Of a DNA stretch of 49,411 nucleotides, positions 16,033 through 24,762 are shown in pieces. A model generated the notes under the pieces. The model was not told where the DNA came from. It saw nothing but the letters and a program-made list of their open reading frames with translations, and did no database searches. The stretch is from a virus. Every line of letters begins with the position of its first letter. Position 1 is the first letter of the stretch. The translations under genes were made by a program, and so were the position numbers. The stretch lies in the IMG/VR virus record IMGVR_UViG_3300032242_002878, positions 1 through 49,411 of that record; one strand, written 5' to 3'.

Positions 16033-18103
16033 AAAACTTGCCGACAATTTCGGAGAATTGAACACCAGTTCTTACAGCAACGAAGTTCAACTGAATAAAG
16101 TTGATAGAACGTGCTGGCTTAATATAGATATCACCCCAGAACTCATTGCGATCAATTCTTTCACCAGTATTATTTGTTCCGTCGCAAACAACTAGGAAGT
16201 CAGTGATACCACGACGACCCTGAACGTCACGAAGGTAAGGTGTGATCAAGCTCTTGAACTGTGCACGAGTAAATTCATCATTGAACTCGAACAAGAAGAA
16301 CTTAGAAGCTGTAGCAATTGCCTTTTCAAGAACAATAAAGAGACGACGAACGTTGATTCTATCGAATGCTGATGGCTTAGACTGAAGTGTCTTATCACCA
16401 TAAAGAACCGTTCCTTGACCTGGGAATGATACAATTGGATTGATACCATTCTTGTAAAGGATATCTCTATCAGCCTGCTTTGGATTCCAACGAAGCTTAA
16501 CAAGATTTTTAATTTGACCACGATTGAAACCAGCTGGTGACCACCATGGGTCTCTAGTATTGTCAGTACGTACACATAGACCTGCAACGTCGCCGTTCAT
16601 TGGAACCCAACGATAAACGTCATTATAACGATCGTACATATACTTATAACCAGAATCCATTACAGCGTATGAACTGTCATGAACTGAATTTCTCCAAGCA
16701 ACCAAAGCAAGTGCTTCGTTACCAGCGTTAGCTGTTACTTGAGAATCGTCTGGGGAAATAAGAGCAATACAATCTTTACGAGGTTCGCAAATGTTATCGA
16801 TAAGATAATTTGCAAGCTGATATGTACCACCAGTTCCAGTTGGCTTACCCTGAAGGATAAGAGAAATATCAACATCTTCTGCAGACTTGTAAAGGTCATA
16901 TCCAGCAGCAAGTATTCCTAGTGGAATAGTAGCTTCGCCAACACCATCTTTACCAGAACCGAATGAATATGTAACTGGAGTTTTGTTAGTTGAAGATATC
17001 AAGCTGCCAGCTGTATTTGAAACTGCACCAGCACGATCGTTAATAGCCCAAACATACTTAGATGACTGATTAATTACTGTTTTCCAATAGTTTGCCTGAC
17101 CGCCTACAGTCTTAGAATCAGTTGCGCGAGAAAGACCAGCATAAGATTCTAGAATTGTTCCTGGTACGCCAGTAAATTTGCCTTCTTCGTCACTTACAAT
17201 AACGTGAATGCCGTCTACTGCAGCAGTGTTACCGAACTGCAACTGATAATCAGAAATTGCAGGTGCAGTACCAATAGATGTACTACCTTCCCAAGAACGA
17301 TTAACAGTGGTATTAATTGTAGTGTTTGTAGTGAATGATGTTGAAAGTCTGTAAGTGCTATCGAAACCGATAGTAGCAAAAGATCCAGTTGAGTTTGTAG
17401 TAACGCTACCGATACTAGTAACACGAAGATTCTGTGTACCGATAGTAGTATTACCGATTGTCAAGTAATCACCGATAGAAACATTGGCAATCAAATTATT
17501 GATGTAAGTATTACAGTTTGGAGTACTACCACCAACGCCTGGAAGAACAACAAGATTTGCATAGTTTTGGCCAATGCCAACAGCAAGGTTAGCTGAAACG
17601 TCAAGGTTTTCTGTTGCAGCTAAACCAGACATCTTAAGAGATGAAGAAAATCCTGTTGCGCTATCGCAAACAGAAACCTTCAAAGAATTACCGATAGCGC
17701 CTGCATATCTAGCTACGAAAGCAACATTAGCATCAAATACCTGATTGCCAAAATCTGAAACGCTTTTTACGACTTGAGCTACAAGATTACCTACTGCACC
17801 AGTATTACCAACAGCACTAAGAGTACCAGTTGAAAGATCTGTAGTATTAGCAACACGTGTTACATAAAGACGATTGCCGTATGAAAGGAAATTAGATGCA
17901 GTAAACCATGTTTCATAGTTATTAGAATTTGGCTTACCATAAGTATTTACCAATTTTGTTTCTGTATCAATTAAATGTCTAGTACCGATTGGTCCCCAAT
18001 TAAAAACACCTGCAATCGCACCATCTGTAGTGGCAACTGCAGGAACAATACCTGTAAGATCGATTTCGGTAACATTAACGCCTGGGCTTAGTTGAAATGG
18101 CAT
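16031..18103 (-). CDS. 18: gp18 contractile tail sheath protein
   Basis: gp18 forms the contractile sheath around the gp19 tube. The 690-aa product (T4: 659) starts MPFQLSPGVNVTEIDLTG, the usual N-terminus of T4-type sheaths that forms the inter-subunit arm. The variable protruding domains in the middle are Ser/Thr/Asn-rich. The conserved C-terminal domain contains WSPAGFNRGQIKNLVKLRWN and the late motif NRNEFWG-like RNEFWGDIYIKPARSINFIQ. It has its own TATAAATA promoter 47 bases upstream and precedes gp19. Confidence 0.97.
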   Translation of the reverse strand: MPFQLSPGVNVTEIDLTGIVPAVATTDGAIAGVFNWGPIGTRHLIDTETKLVNTYGKPNSNNYETWFTASNFLSYGNRLYVTRVANTTDLSTGTLSAVGNTGAVGNLVAQVVKSVSDFGNQVFDANVAFVARYAGAIGNSLKVSVCDSATGFSSSLKMSGLAATENLDVSANLAVGIGQNYANLVVLPGVGGSTPNCNTYINNLIANVSIGDYLTIGNTTIGTQNLRVTSIGSVTTNSTGSFATIGFDSTYRLSTSFTTNTTINTTVNRSWEGSTSIGTAPAISDYQLQFGNTAAVDGIHVIVSDEEGKFTGVPGTILESYAGLSRATDSKTVGGQANYWKTVINQSSKYVWAINDRAGAVSNTAGSLISSTNKTPVTYSFGSGKDGVGEATIPLGILAAGYDLYKSAEDVDISLILQGKPTGTGGTYQLANYLIDNICEPRKDCIALISPDDSQVTANAGNEALALVAWRNSVHDSSYAVMDSGYKYMYDRYNDVYRWVPMNGDVAGLCVRTDNTRDPWWSPAGFNRGQIKNLVKLRWNPKQADRDILYKNGINPIVSFPGQGTVLYGDKTLQSKPSAFDRINVRRLFIVLEKAIATASKFFLFEFNDEFTRAQFKSLITPYLRDVQGRRGITDFLVVCDGTNNTGERIDRNEFWGDIYIKPARSINFIQLNFVAVRTGVQFSEIVGKF

Positions 18104-18149
18104 TTTATTTCTCCTTCTGTGGAAAAAAGATAGAGTAATTTGTCTCTTT

Positions 18150-18157
18150 TATTTATA
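18150..18157 (-). promoter_or_regulatory. Late promoter TATAAATA for gp18
   Basis: TATAAATA on the minus strand overlaps the gp17 stop codon and lies 47 bases before the gp18 ATG. An AGAAGGAGAAAT ribosome binding site sits before the ATG. Confidence 0.8.
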
Positions 18158-19793
18158 AATATTCGTCTTTTAAATCTGACATCCAATTTCCACGGGGAGT
18201 CATGTCTATAATTTCTTCAAAATCATCCCTACCATCATCTATAAACCCGAAAGGCGATAGATCTTGCATAATCTCTTCGTCAGTTTTATCTCGTAATCTC
18301 ATAAGCGTATTTATATCGGTATAATCTTTGAAATATTGTTGTTCTGAAAGCCAACCGAATAGCACCAACCCCATTACAAGATCGTCGTGCGCTCCTTCTT
18401 CCGCTTCATAACTTTTACCTTTACGGGAAAATCTAGACAATTCTTCAATAGTATGGAAATCATTAATAACTAGTTGGTTTTGTTCTATCAATAATTTTAA
18501 TAATGAACAACCATTTGCTTTAACAGGAACAGTAGTTCTTACACCCATATCAATTCCAGATCCGTATCCAGAACTTACCTTTTTACCATTCCTTCCATTA
18601 TTTTCTGTAAATAGAATATTATCATATTCGAAATCATAATGAAGTGCATGGCTAACTTGAGCGCCCATATTATTAACTTCAACTAGAACTGGAGCTCTGT
18701 TATAATTTATAGCTACTTTATGAACAACATCGCCATAATCAAGAGGTGTAATTAAATTGTTTCTATAAACACAAACTTGTTTATATGGCATTTCAGTTAC
18801 ATCTATAACATGAAACGCTGAGTAATCTAATGATCTACCTTCAGAAACGTCAACAACAATAGTATATTTATGATCTTTAATTGGACTTGAATAGACAGAC
18901 AATCCGTCTCTAGTATTTAAAGGCGTTTGATGCACTAACTCTTTTAATTTCCAACCAGCGATAAGAGTACCAGAGCTACCCATAAATTCAACACAGTATT
19001 CCTGCTCAAACTTTTCAGTATTAAAGTTCATTGATGCAAGAGTATCAGTTTTCCATTTTTCATCTCTACCAGGAACACGCTCATATGATACTTTTATAGC
19101 TTGATAATTGTTTCGTTTTTCGATAGCGTTTTGCCATATAGCATAGAAATGGTTTAAACCATTTGGTGTAGAAACGAGAATAATCTTAGATTCTTTACCA
19201 GAAGAAATAGTAGGATAAACTGAGGTAAAAAATGTATCCCAGTTCTCAATGAACGCTGCTTCGTCGATAAACAATAGGTTGATAGAATAACCACGAATAG
19301 CGTCAGAGCTTGTTGCAGCTGCAATAACACGAGAGTTGTTTTCGAAAACGATAGCACCAGCTCTAAATTCTTTAACACCCTGTTGTAGCCAAGCTGGTAG
19401 ATACTGATAAGCTAACTGAATACGCTGGAGAATTTCACGTGCAGTTTCGCCTTTGTTAGCAAGTAAAGCAACAGTTTTTTCTGGATGGAATATAGTATAC
19501 CAAAGAATGAAAGCGCAAGTAACCGTTGACTTGCCAGCCTGACGAGCAGTGGCAACAACATTAAAACGATTCTCAGCAAATGATTGAATCATTTCTTTCT
19601 GATAATCATATAGCTGGAAACTTATTAAACCTCTATCGATATTAACGATCTTCATGTAAGTTTCAGTAAAATAAATTGGATCTTGTGAACACTTTACATA
19701 TTCAGAAACTAATTCTGGCGTCCATTCAATAGATTGATTGGTACGTTTTAGAAGAGCATTACCATTATAACCACTACGTTTTTGGTCCGCCAT
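18153..19793 (-). CDS. 17: gp17 terminase large subunit
   Basis: gp17 is the ATP-driven packaging motor and headful nuclease. The ATPase domain has Walker A ARQAGKS at residues 83-89, Walker B LLFIDEAA at 173-180 and coupling motif VSTPNG at 207-212. The RNase H-like nuclease domain starts near residue 305 with the catalytic Asp in VVDVSEG (D315) and ends with EGAHDDLVMGL, which carries the C-terminal acidic pair. At 546 aa it is shorter than T4 gp17 (610), mainly in the N- and C-terminal tails. The start overlaps gp16 by 20 bases, consistent with coupled translation of the two terminase subunits. Confidence 0.97.
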   Translation of the reverse strand: MADQKRSGYNGNALLKRTNQSIEWTPELVSEYVKCSQDPIYFTETYMKIVNIDRGLISFQLYDYQKEMIQSFAENRFNVVATARQAGKSTVTCAFILWYTIFHPEKTVALLANKGETAREILQRIQLAYQYLPAWLQQGVKEFRAGAIVFENNSRVIAAATSSDAIRGYSINLLFIDEAAFIENWDTFFTSVYPTISSGKESKIILVSTPNGLNHFYAIWQNAIEKRNNYQAIKVSYERVPGRDEKWKTDTLASMNFNTEKFEQEYCVEFMGSSGTLIAGWKLKELVHQTPLNTRDGLSVYSSPIKDHKYTIVVDVSEGRSLDYSAFHVIDVTEMPYKQVCVYRNNLITPLDYGDVVHKVAINYNRAPVLVEVNNMGAQVSHALHYDFEYDNILFTENNGRNGKKVSSGYGSGIDMGVRTTVPVKANGCSLLKLLIEQNQLVINDFHTIEELSRFSRKGKSYEAEEGAHDDLVMGLVLFGWLSEQQYFKDYTDINTLMRLRDKTDEEIMQDLSPFGFIDDGRDDFEEIIDMTPRGNWMSDLKDEYL

Positions 19794-20193
19794 TTTTCAT
19801 TTCCTCAATAACTTTTTGAAGATCTGCAGTAGAACCAACGAAAAGGTTATTTGTTACTTGTTGTGCTTGTTCATTAGTAGGCGCATCAGCTGCGCTAATT
19901 TGTCTAATTTGTTTTTGAAGTTCCATTAGATCTTTATTAGCCTGAAGCATGGTATCCATAAGTTTGGCTAACACTTCAAAAGCTCTTGGGTGTTGAGATG
20001 AGTCAGCTATCTGAGCTAACTTTTCCATCGCGTATGTGCCGTTTTGAATGACTTCGTGTATATTTCCTCGAGCCATTTCGAAATCGTTTTTTGCACTATC
20101 ATCATGCGCCTTAGCGACAATTGCTTTTACAGGGTCAGCTATAGGTGAAAGGTTTAACGCATTAAATATAGGATTATTGTTTCCAGTTGTCAT
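19774..20193 (-). CDS. 16: gp16 terminase small subunit
   Basis: gp16 recognises DNA and stimulates the gp17 ATPase. The 139-aa product (T4: 164) is mostly helical, with the central coiled-coil segment FEVLAKLMDTMLQANKDLMELQKQ that forms the ring in this family, and a more flexible C-terminus. No DNA-binding motif can be picked out by eye. The identity rests on size, helicity and location immediately before gp17 with a 20-base overlap. The start overlaps the gp15 stop by 4 bases. Confidence 0.9.
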   Translation of the reverse strand: MTTGNNNPIFNALNLSPIADPVKAIVAKAHDDSAKNDFEMARGNIHEVIQNGTYAMEKLAQIADSSQHPRAFEVLAKLMDTMLQANKDLMELQKQIRQISAADAPTNEQAQQVTNNLFVGSTADLQKVIEEMKNGGPKT

Positions 20194-21032
20194 GTGCTCA
20201 CATTAGTGTTGCTTACTACATAACCAAAATCAGATGTTGCAGTAATTAAATTAGGATCAATAGATAGAGAAACATTAGATGTAGGTAGTCCAGCTGGTGT
20301 TAAACCTGGTTGTGTTTGTAAAAACGCAACAGGATCTGTATTACCAACATACTTATACAGTTCGCCATCATTAGCGCCTTGGGGAGTATAAAATACGCTA
20401 TTAGCAAACTTAATAATTTTACCTGTTTTGATTGGTCCAAATATGTAACCTTTCATTGTAAAATCAAGAGTCCAGGTTAAAGATCTACGATCTTTCCAAT
20501 CTCCTTCATAAACATCATCCTGCGAAATACCATTTAGAATAAGTGGTATTTCCATAGTTACTTCCATTTCTGGAATTAAATGAACCGTAGTTGTCCAGTC
20601 TGGTGTAAAATATGGAAGAATTTGTTCTATAATTTTAGTACCATCTTCTGCATTTTTACACATAATATGTAATCTAAATCCAAAATTATATGGTACTGGT
20701 ACGAACTGATATTTCATTATTTCTGAATTTTCTATATTACCAACAGCATATTTTTTTACAGTGCTAAGTTTTCTACTACCATCATATAGTATATCTGTCA
20801 TTTCGAATGACATAAGTGGTAATGTAGGAACAGCTGTTTGACGATCTAAGTTTGGATCTGCACCAACACGTGCTAACATTTTTTCTTTAGGGCTGTATGT
20901 AATTGGTACTTTAATAAAAGCGTTTAAATGACCAGTACTATCAGTTCTAGTTATATTGATACGATCAAACAATGTACCGAATAACGTAACATATTTTCTT
21001 ATTGATGAAAAATAGAATGATTGACCGAACAT
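20190..21032 (-). CDS. 15: gp15 tail sheath stabiliser/terminator
   Basis: gp15 caps the completed tail and joins it to the head through gp13/gp14. At 280 aa it is close to T4 gp15 (272). Recognised parts include the N-terminal FYFSSIRKYVTLFGTLFDRI and PITYSPKEKMLARV (a gp15 hallmark), LPLMSFEMTDILYDGSRKL, and QILPYFTPDW in the middle. The gene lies in the conserved order 13-14-15-16-17, and its ends touch both neighbours. A short C-terminal extension ending SDFGYVVSNTNVST goes beyond the T4 core. Confidence 0.94.
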   Translation of the reverse strand: MFGQSFYFSSIRKYVTLFGTLFDRINITRTDSTGHLNAFIKVPITYSPKEKMLARVGADPNLDRQTAVPTLPLMSFEMTDILYDGSRKLSTVKKYAVGNIENSEIMKYQFVPVPYNFGFRLHIMCKNAEDGTKIIEQILPYFTPDWTTTVHLIPEMEVTMEIPLILNGISQDDVYEGDWKDRRSLTWTLDFTMKGYIFGPIKTGKIIKFANSVFYTPQGANDGELYKYVGNTDPVAFLQTQPGLTPAGLPTSNVSLSIDPNLITATSDFGYVVSNTNVST

Positions 21033-21775
21033 TATACAACACCTTCACTAAATGGATCTACAACTGTAAAATCAATAAAATCATTAGAACCAGTTGGATG
21101 ATTAGTTGTTCCAGTGTTTAATGTAGTATTTTCTGCTCCTGGTACAATCGTTTCTAAATTGTATGTTTCTTGAACAATATAATTATCGTTTTCGTCAAGA
21201 AGGTAATTACCAGCTTCGTCTGCGATAGAATAATCAAGAACATTAGTTGAAAATTTAGTTTGAAGAATATCAATTTCTGGTATACCAGTGTTAAACTGCT
21301 CATCGCTATATTCAAACAATTCACAAGTAAGTTCCCAAGTTTGTAACCCACCTAACTGATAAAACATTTCAAGTTTGCTTACTGATTTAATTTGAAAGCA
21401 TTTTTTGTTTAATGGGAAGAAAATAATATCGCCTTCATTTGGACGTGTTTTACTTGTTACAGTTCCAATTTCTTCTAACCAAACTCTTTGCGCTACAGAA
21501 AATGTAACTTGATCTCTAATTTCAAGACCAAACTTAGACATGAAATTGCCATCACCAGTAAAGCCATCTACTGATTTTATATACATTTCAATTTCATAAG
21601 CTTTATCATATGTTGATTGATCGTCAGCAGTGTATAGCTGATCGAAATTACCCAACTTGCGTGGGAGATAAAGTATATCTTCACCATATATTTTGATTGC
21701 TTCAATAATTAAATTTTCAAGAAGTAGCTGCTCTTGAGAAGATTTAAAATTATTGAAAAAGAAATTCGTTGCCAT
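21032..21775 (-). CDS. 14: gp14 neck protein
   Basis: gp14 completes the head and forms part of the neck with gp13. The 247-aa product is near the T4 length (256). Typical stretches are the early LIIEAIKIYGEDILYLPRKL, the repeated-strand region with RPNEGDIIFFPLNKKCFQIK, and GLQTWELTCELFEYSDE. The C-terminus is acidic and Asn/Thr-rich. The stop overlaps the gp15 start by one base and the start lies 3 bases after the gp13 stop. Confidence 0.93.
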   Translation of the reverse strand: MATNFFFNNFKSSQEQLLLENLIIEAIKIYGEDILYLPRKLGNFDQLYTADDQSTYDKAYEIEMYIKSVDGFTGDGNFMSKFGLEIRDQVTFSVAQRVWLEEIGTVTSKTRPNEGDIIFFPLNKKCFQIKSVSKLEMFYQLGGLQTWELTCELFEYSDEQFNTGIPEIDILQTKFSTNVLDYSIADEAGNYLLDENDNYIVQETYNLETIVPGAENTTLNTGTTNHPTGSNDFIDFTVVDPFSEGVV

Positions 21776-21777
21776 TG

Positions 21778-22518
21778 TTATCCAATCATATCTGTAATTG
21801 GTAGGCTGTAACTTGAAATCATTTCTGCTTCAAGCTCTTTACGCTCTTCAGTAGCTTCATTATAAATTTGTTGACCATTGAATGTTAATCCACCTGGTAG
21901 CTGCATACCTTGATACTTTTTAATATTACTACCCCACTGCTGCTTAATAAGAGCAGTAGCATAACGAGCTAACCAGCGGTCGCCCCAAGTTTTTGTAAAA
22001 ATATCTGGATCTACAACTTGATATGCTTCAATGATAACATAATCATTTACGTTGATAATACCCCAATCCATATCGATATAAAATCTATTCACGTGACGAT
22101 TATATCTAATAGGCTGTTGACCAACAAGCATTTGCTCAAGGAACTGCACGTGGGTAAGCGCCATATAGTATGGAACCATAGAAACAGAAGTAAGTGTATA
22201 AAGATCGTTCAATGCGATTTGATAACGGATATTGAACAAGTTATTAGTATTTAAAGATTGTCCGACAGGAAATAAATTAACAGCGCCAATGATATTATCA
22301 GGTAATGTGATATATCTGTTTGTTATATCGGTTTGTGTTATTTTATACTTGTAATAAGTTTTTTCAGTTCCATCAAAATGATAATCTGCGAAATACAATA
22401 ATGCTTCATCGATACGATCATCAACCTGATCATCATCTACGTTGATTTCAATAACTGGCTTACCTAATTTACGTAGGCAATATTCTTTGAAGCTTTCTCT
22501 TGAATTTGGAACTGCCAT
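21778..22518 (-). CDS. 13: gp13 neck protein
   Basis: gp13 is the first neck protein on the portal. The 246-aa product, shorter than T4 gp13 (309), begins with the typical FKEYCLRKLGKPVIEINVDD and continues QVDDRIDEALLYFADYHFDG. The conserved core also contains IINVNDYVIIEAYQVVDPD and KQQWGSNIKKYQGMQLPGG. The ATG at 22516-22518 has an AGGAATA ribosome binding site 2 bases after the preceding gene, so this is a continuous operon with the DUF4376-like gene upstream. Confidence 0.94.
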   Translation of the reverse strand: MAVPNSRESFKEYCLRKLGKPVIEINVDDDQVDDRIDEALLYFADYHFDGTEKTYYKYKITQTDITNRYITLPDNIIGAVNLFPVGQSLNTNNLFNIRYQIALNDLYTLTSVSMVPYYMALTHVQFLEQMLVGQQPIRYNRHVNRFYIDMDWGIINVNDYVIIEAYQVVDPDIFTKTWGDRWLARYATALIKQQWGSNIKKYQGMQLPGGLTFNGQQIYNEATEERKELEAEMISSYSLPITDMIG

Positions 22519-22520
22519 TT

Positions 22521-23105
22521 TTATTCCTGTCCGTTATTCGGCCATCCCGAATCGAAATCTGTATTTTCTATTAATTCCATATTTTCAGTATCAATTATTT
22601 CGAAAAATTTACGCTCTCTTTCAAAACAATGATGTACATAATTTCTAACTTTTTTATCAATAGTTCTCATACTAACATAAACAAAATCTGTATCATTTAC
22701 TTTCCAAAATGTTTTGACATTATTTAATGCCATCAATGTATATTTAGTTTGCGATTCTCTATCAGTTTTAAAAACATAATTACCGATTCTTATCCCTGAA
22801 ATTTCTCGATTATATCTTTTTTCAGCAACTATCATTTTTAATTTATAAGAACCAATGTATATTTTAGACCAATTTTGAATCCAAGAATTCGTTTGTTTAT
22901 CATACAAAGGAAAAGCTTCAATAATTTCCCATCCAAGTTTACAAATAGGTTTTGGTGTTTTTACAATTTTAACAAATTCTACACCTTCAATTTTTCCACC
23001 CTGCCAATTTTCAGGGAAAGAAACATGAGTTAATTCATATCGAGGATCTAAATGGTATTTTTTTAAAATACCATTTTCGACAATACCAAAATCATTATTA
23101 AACAT
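22521..23105 (-). CDS. DUF4376-like phage protein (194 aa)
   Basis: The C-terminal half (about residues 100-185) has the pattern of DUF4376, a domain often found at the end of phage tail-fibre-associated or fibre-assembly proteins: IGNYVFKTDRESQTKYTLMA, then a Trp/Asp-rich strand, then a helix with VRNYVHHCFERERKFFEIID. The N-terminal half starts with a short acidic strand and contains WQGGKIEGVEFVKI. Its role is unknown. Placed between the adhesin cluster and the neck genes, it could be a fibre-assembly factor or a minor tail protein. The domain call is from recognised pattern only. Confidence 0.7.
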   Translation of the reverse strand: MFNNDFGIVENGILKKYHLDPRYELTHVSFPENWQGGKIEGVEFVKIVKTPKPICKLGWEIIEAFPLYDKQTNSWIQNWSKIYIGSYKLKMIVAEKRYNREISGIRIGNYVFKTDRESQTKYTLMALNNVKTFWKVNDTDFVYVSMRTIDKKVRNYVHHCFERERKFFEIIDTENMELIENTDFDSGWPNNGQE

Positions 23106-23112
23106 TATTTAA

Positions 23113-24762
23113 TTAACCATAAGTAAAAGTATGATATGCAGGATTATTACCCCACATTATTTGTACAAATCCTCTACCACCTTGATATACAGCAGTTGGA
23201 GCTGTTTGTGCTGATGTCCATATTTGTCCAGGACCGCCAGCTCCAGCGCCTAAACCAGCAGCACCTTTAGTAGTAGCAGTAATTGTCATTGCTCCATTAG
23301 CAGTAACTGACCAACCACCACCCGAATATCCAAAATTGGTACTGCCAGTATTATTCAACATACTAGTATTTGAAGAATTCCAATTGATAATTGCTTCACC
23401 GCCATTTGGTTGAGCAGTAGCTCCTGAAACAGTATAATTTGATCCTACATAATTACCAACTGTCCAAGTAGCATAACTAGCACCATTATAAGCGCCTTCA
23501 TTCGCATTTCTTCCTGTACCAGTATAAAAATCATTAAAATTTAAACCACCAGCTGCGCCGCCTCCACCACCAATAAAAGTATATTGAGTAGCTCCACCTG
23601 ATGCTGCTAAATGTATTTGATTAGTTCCGCCTATACCACCTCTTCCACCACCACCAAGAACAGCAGATGGACCAAGAATATAATTTGCTGAAAATGCATC
23701 ACCAAACCCATCATCTAAAAATTGACGAGTATATGCAAATCCACCTTGAGCCCAAACTATATAATTGCCAGCAGCGTCTTTTACCCAACTATCTCCTGGT
23801 GTTGCTCCTGCTGTAGTATTTGCATTATAAAGTGTACTGATACCAGCATGCCAAGATATTACATCTCCAGGTGTTACAGGATAATCAACAACCATTGATA
23901 AAGCTCCGCCACCACCTGCCTTTATCATAGCTAGAGTATCACCACCTTTAGATCCGCCACCAGCTCCTATTGCCAATACTGAAATTTTTCTAACTCCAGC
24001 TGGTATTGTTATATTACCACCTGCTCCAACGCCTGCAGTTAAACCATTATTTGCAAAAGAATAAAATGTAACATTAGGATCAACGTTGATCGTTATTACA
24101 TCACTATTCGCAGAAAAATAACTAGTATCACCATTAAATCCTGCATAAAAAGTCATAGGACTAAAAAAACCGTCACCAGTTCCTGTAGGATTATTATTAA
24201 CAGTTACAGTTTTTACTGCAAATCCTGTTGTATTTGTTACAGCTGTTCCATAATTAATAGTGAAATCTGTGTTATAAAAATTTATAGTTGCACCAGAATA
24301 ACCTGCTGTTCCAGCTTGCGCTTTAGCAGTTAGTAATACACTTCCACCACTTCTTACAGCAGATGTACTAGCAACATTAGAAGAAATTTGTAAAGTTAAA
24401 GGATTAATGTTTATAACTATTGTATTACTTACAGCAGGATTATACGTAAGATCGCCATCAAACGAAACATAAAATGTCATTGGCGATAAAAAATAATGTC
24501 CATCGCCTATATAATTCCAAGCAGGACTATTATTAACAGTTATAGTTTTTGTTGCAATTCCAGAAGCATTTGTTACAGCTGTTCCATAATTAGTGCCAAA
24601 ATCTTGATTGTAAAAATTTATAGTTGCTCCAGCATAAGCTAAACCACCAACTGTTGCAGTTGCAGTTAATGTTACTGCAGTATTATTCGTTATAGAATAA
24701 CTACTGGAAGTAACTTGCAAACCTATTTGAGTTTTACCACCAAAAAATTCAAATGATAACAT
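23113..24762 (-). CDS. Adhesin: two Ig-like domains plus glycine-rich tip
   Basis: The 549-residue protein begins with two similar bacterial-Ig-like domains (about 14-118 and 119-228). Each has a core of ATINFYN(Q/T)DF, NYGTAVTN and IxTKTxTVNN type, and SPMTFY. The rest (about 230-549) is glycine-rich, with GAGGGSKGG, KAGGGGAL, GGGGRGGIGG and GGGGGAAGG blocks, as in polyglycine sandwich tips of phage adhesins such as the gp38 type. It ends with FVQIMWGN. This is most likely a distal, receptor-binding fibre component. Its last gene place in the adhesin cluster fits a tip protein. Receptor and partner are unknown. Confidence 0.7.
   Translation of the reverse strand: MLSFEFFGGKTQIGLQVTSSSYSITNNTAVTLTATATVGGLAYAGATINFYNQDFGTNYGTAVTNASGIATKTITVNNSPAWNYIGDGHYFLSPMTFYVSFDGDLTYNPAVSNTIVININPLTLQISSNVASTSAVRSGGSVLLTAKAQAGTAGYSGATINFYNTDFTINYGTAVTNTTGFAVKTVTVNNNPTGTGDGFFSPMTFYAGFNGDTSYFSANSDVITINVDPNVTFYSFANNGLTAGVGAGGNITIPAGVRKISVLAIGAGGGSKGGDTLAMIKAGGGGALSMVVDYPVTPGDVISWHAGISTLYNANTTAGATPGDSWVKDAAGNYIVWAQGGFAYTRQFLDDGFGDAFSANYILGPSAVLGGGGRGGIGGTNQIHLAASGGATQYTFIGGGGGAAGGLNFNDFYTGTGRNANEGAYNGASYATWTVGNYVGSNYTVSGATAQPNGGEAIINWNSSNTSMLNNTGSTNFGYSGGGWSVTANGAMTITATTKGAAGLGAGAGGPGQIWTSAQTAPTAVYQGGRGFVQIMWGNNPAYHTFTYG

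Noticed and set aside
18308-18315. TATAAATA on the minus strand inside gp17
   Set aside because: It is about 205 bases from the gp18 start, which has its own well-placed motif.
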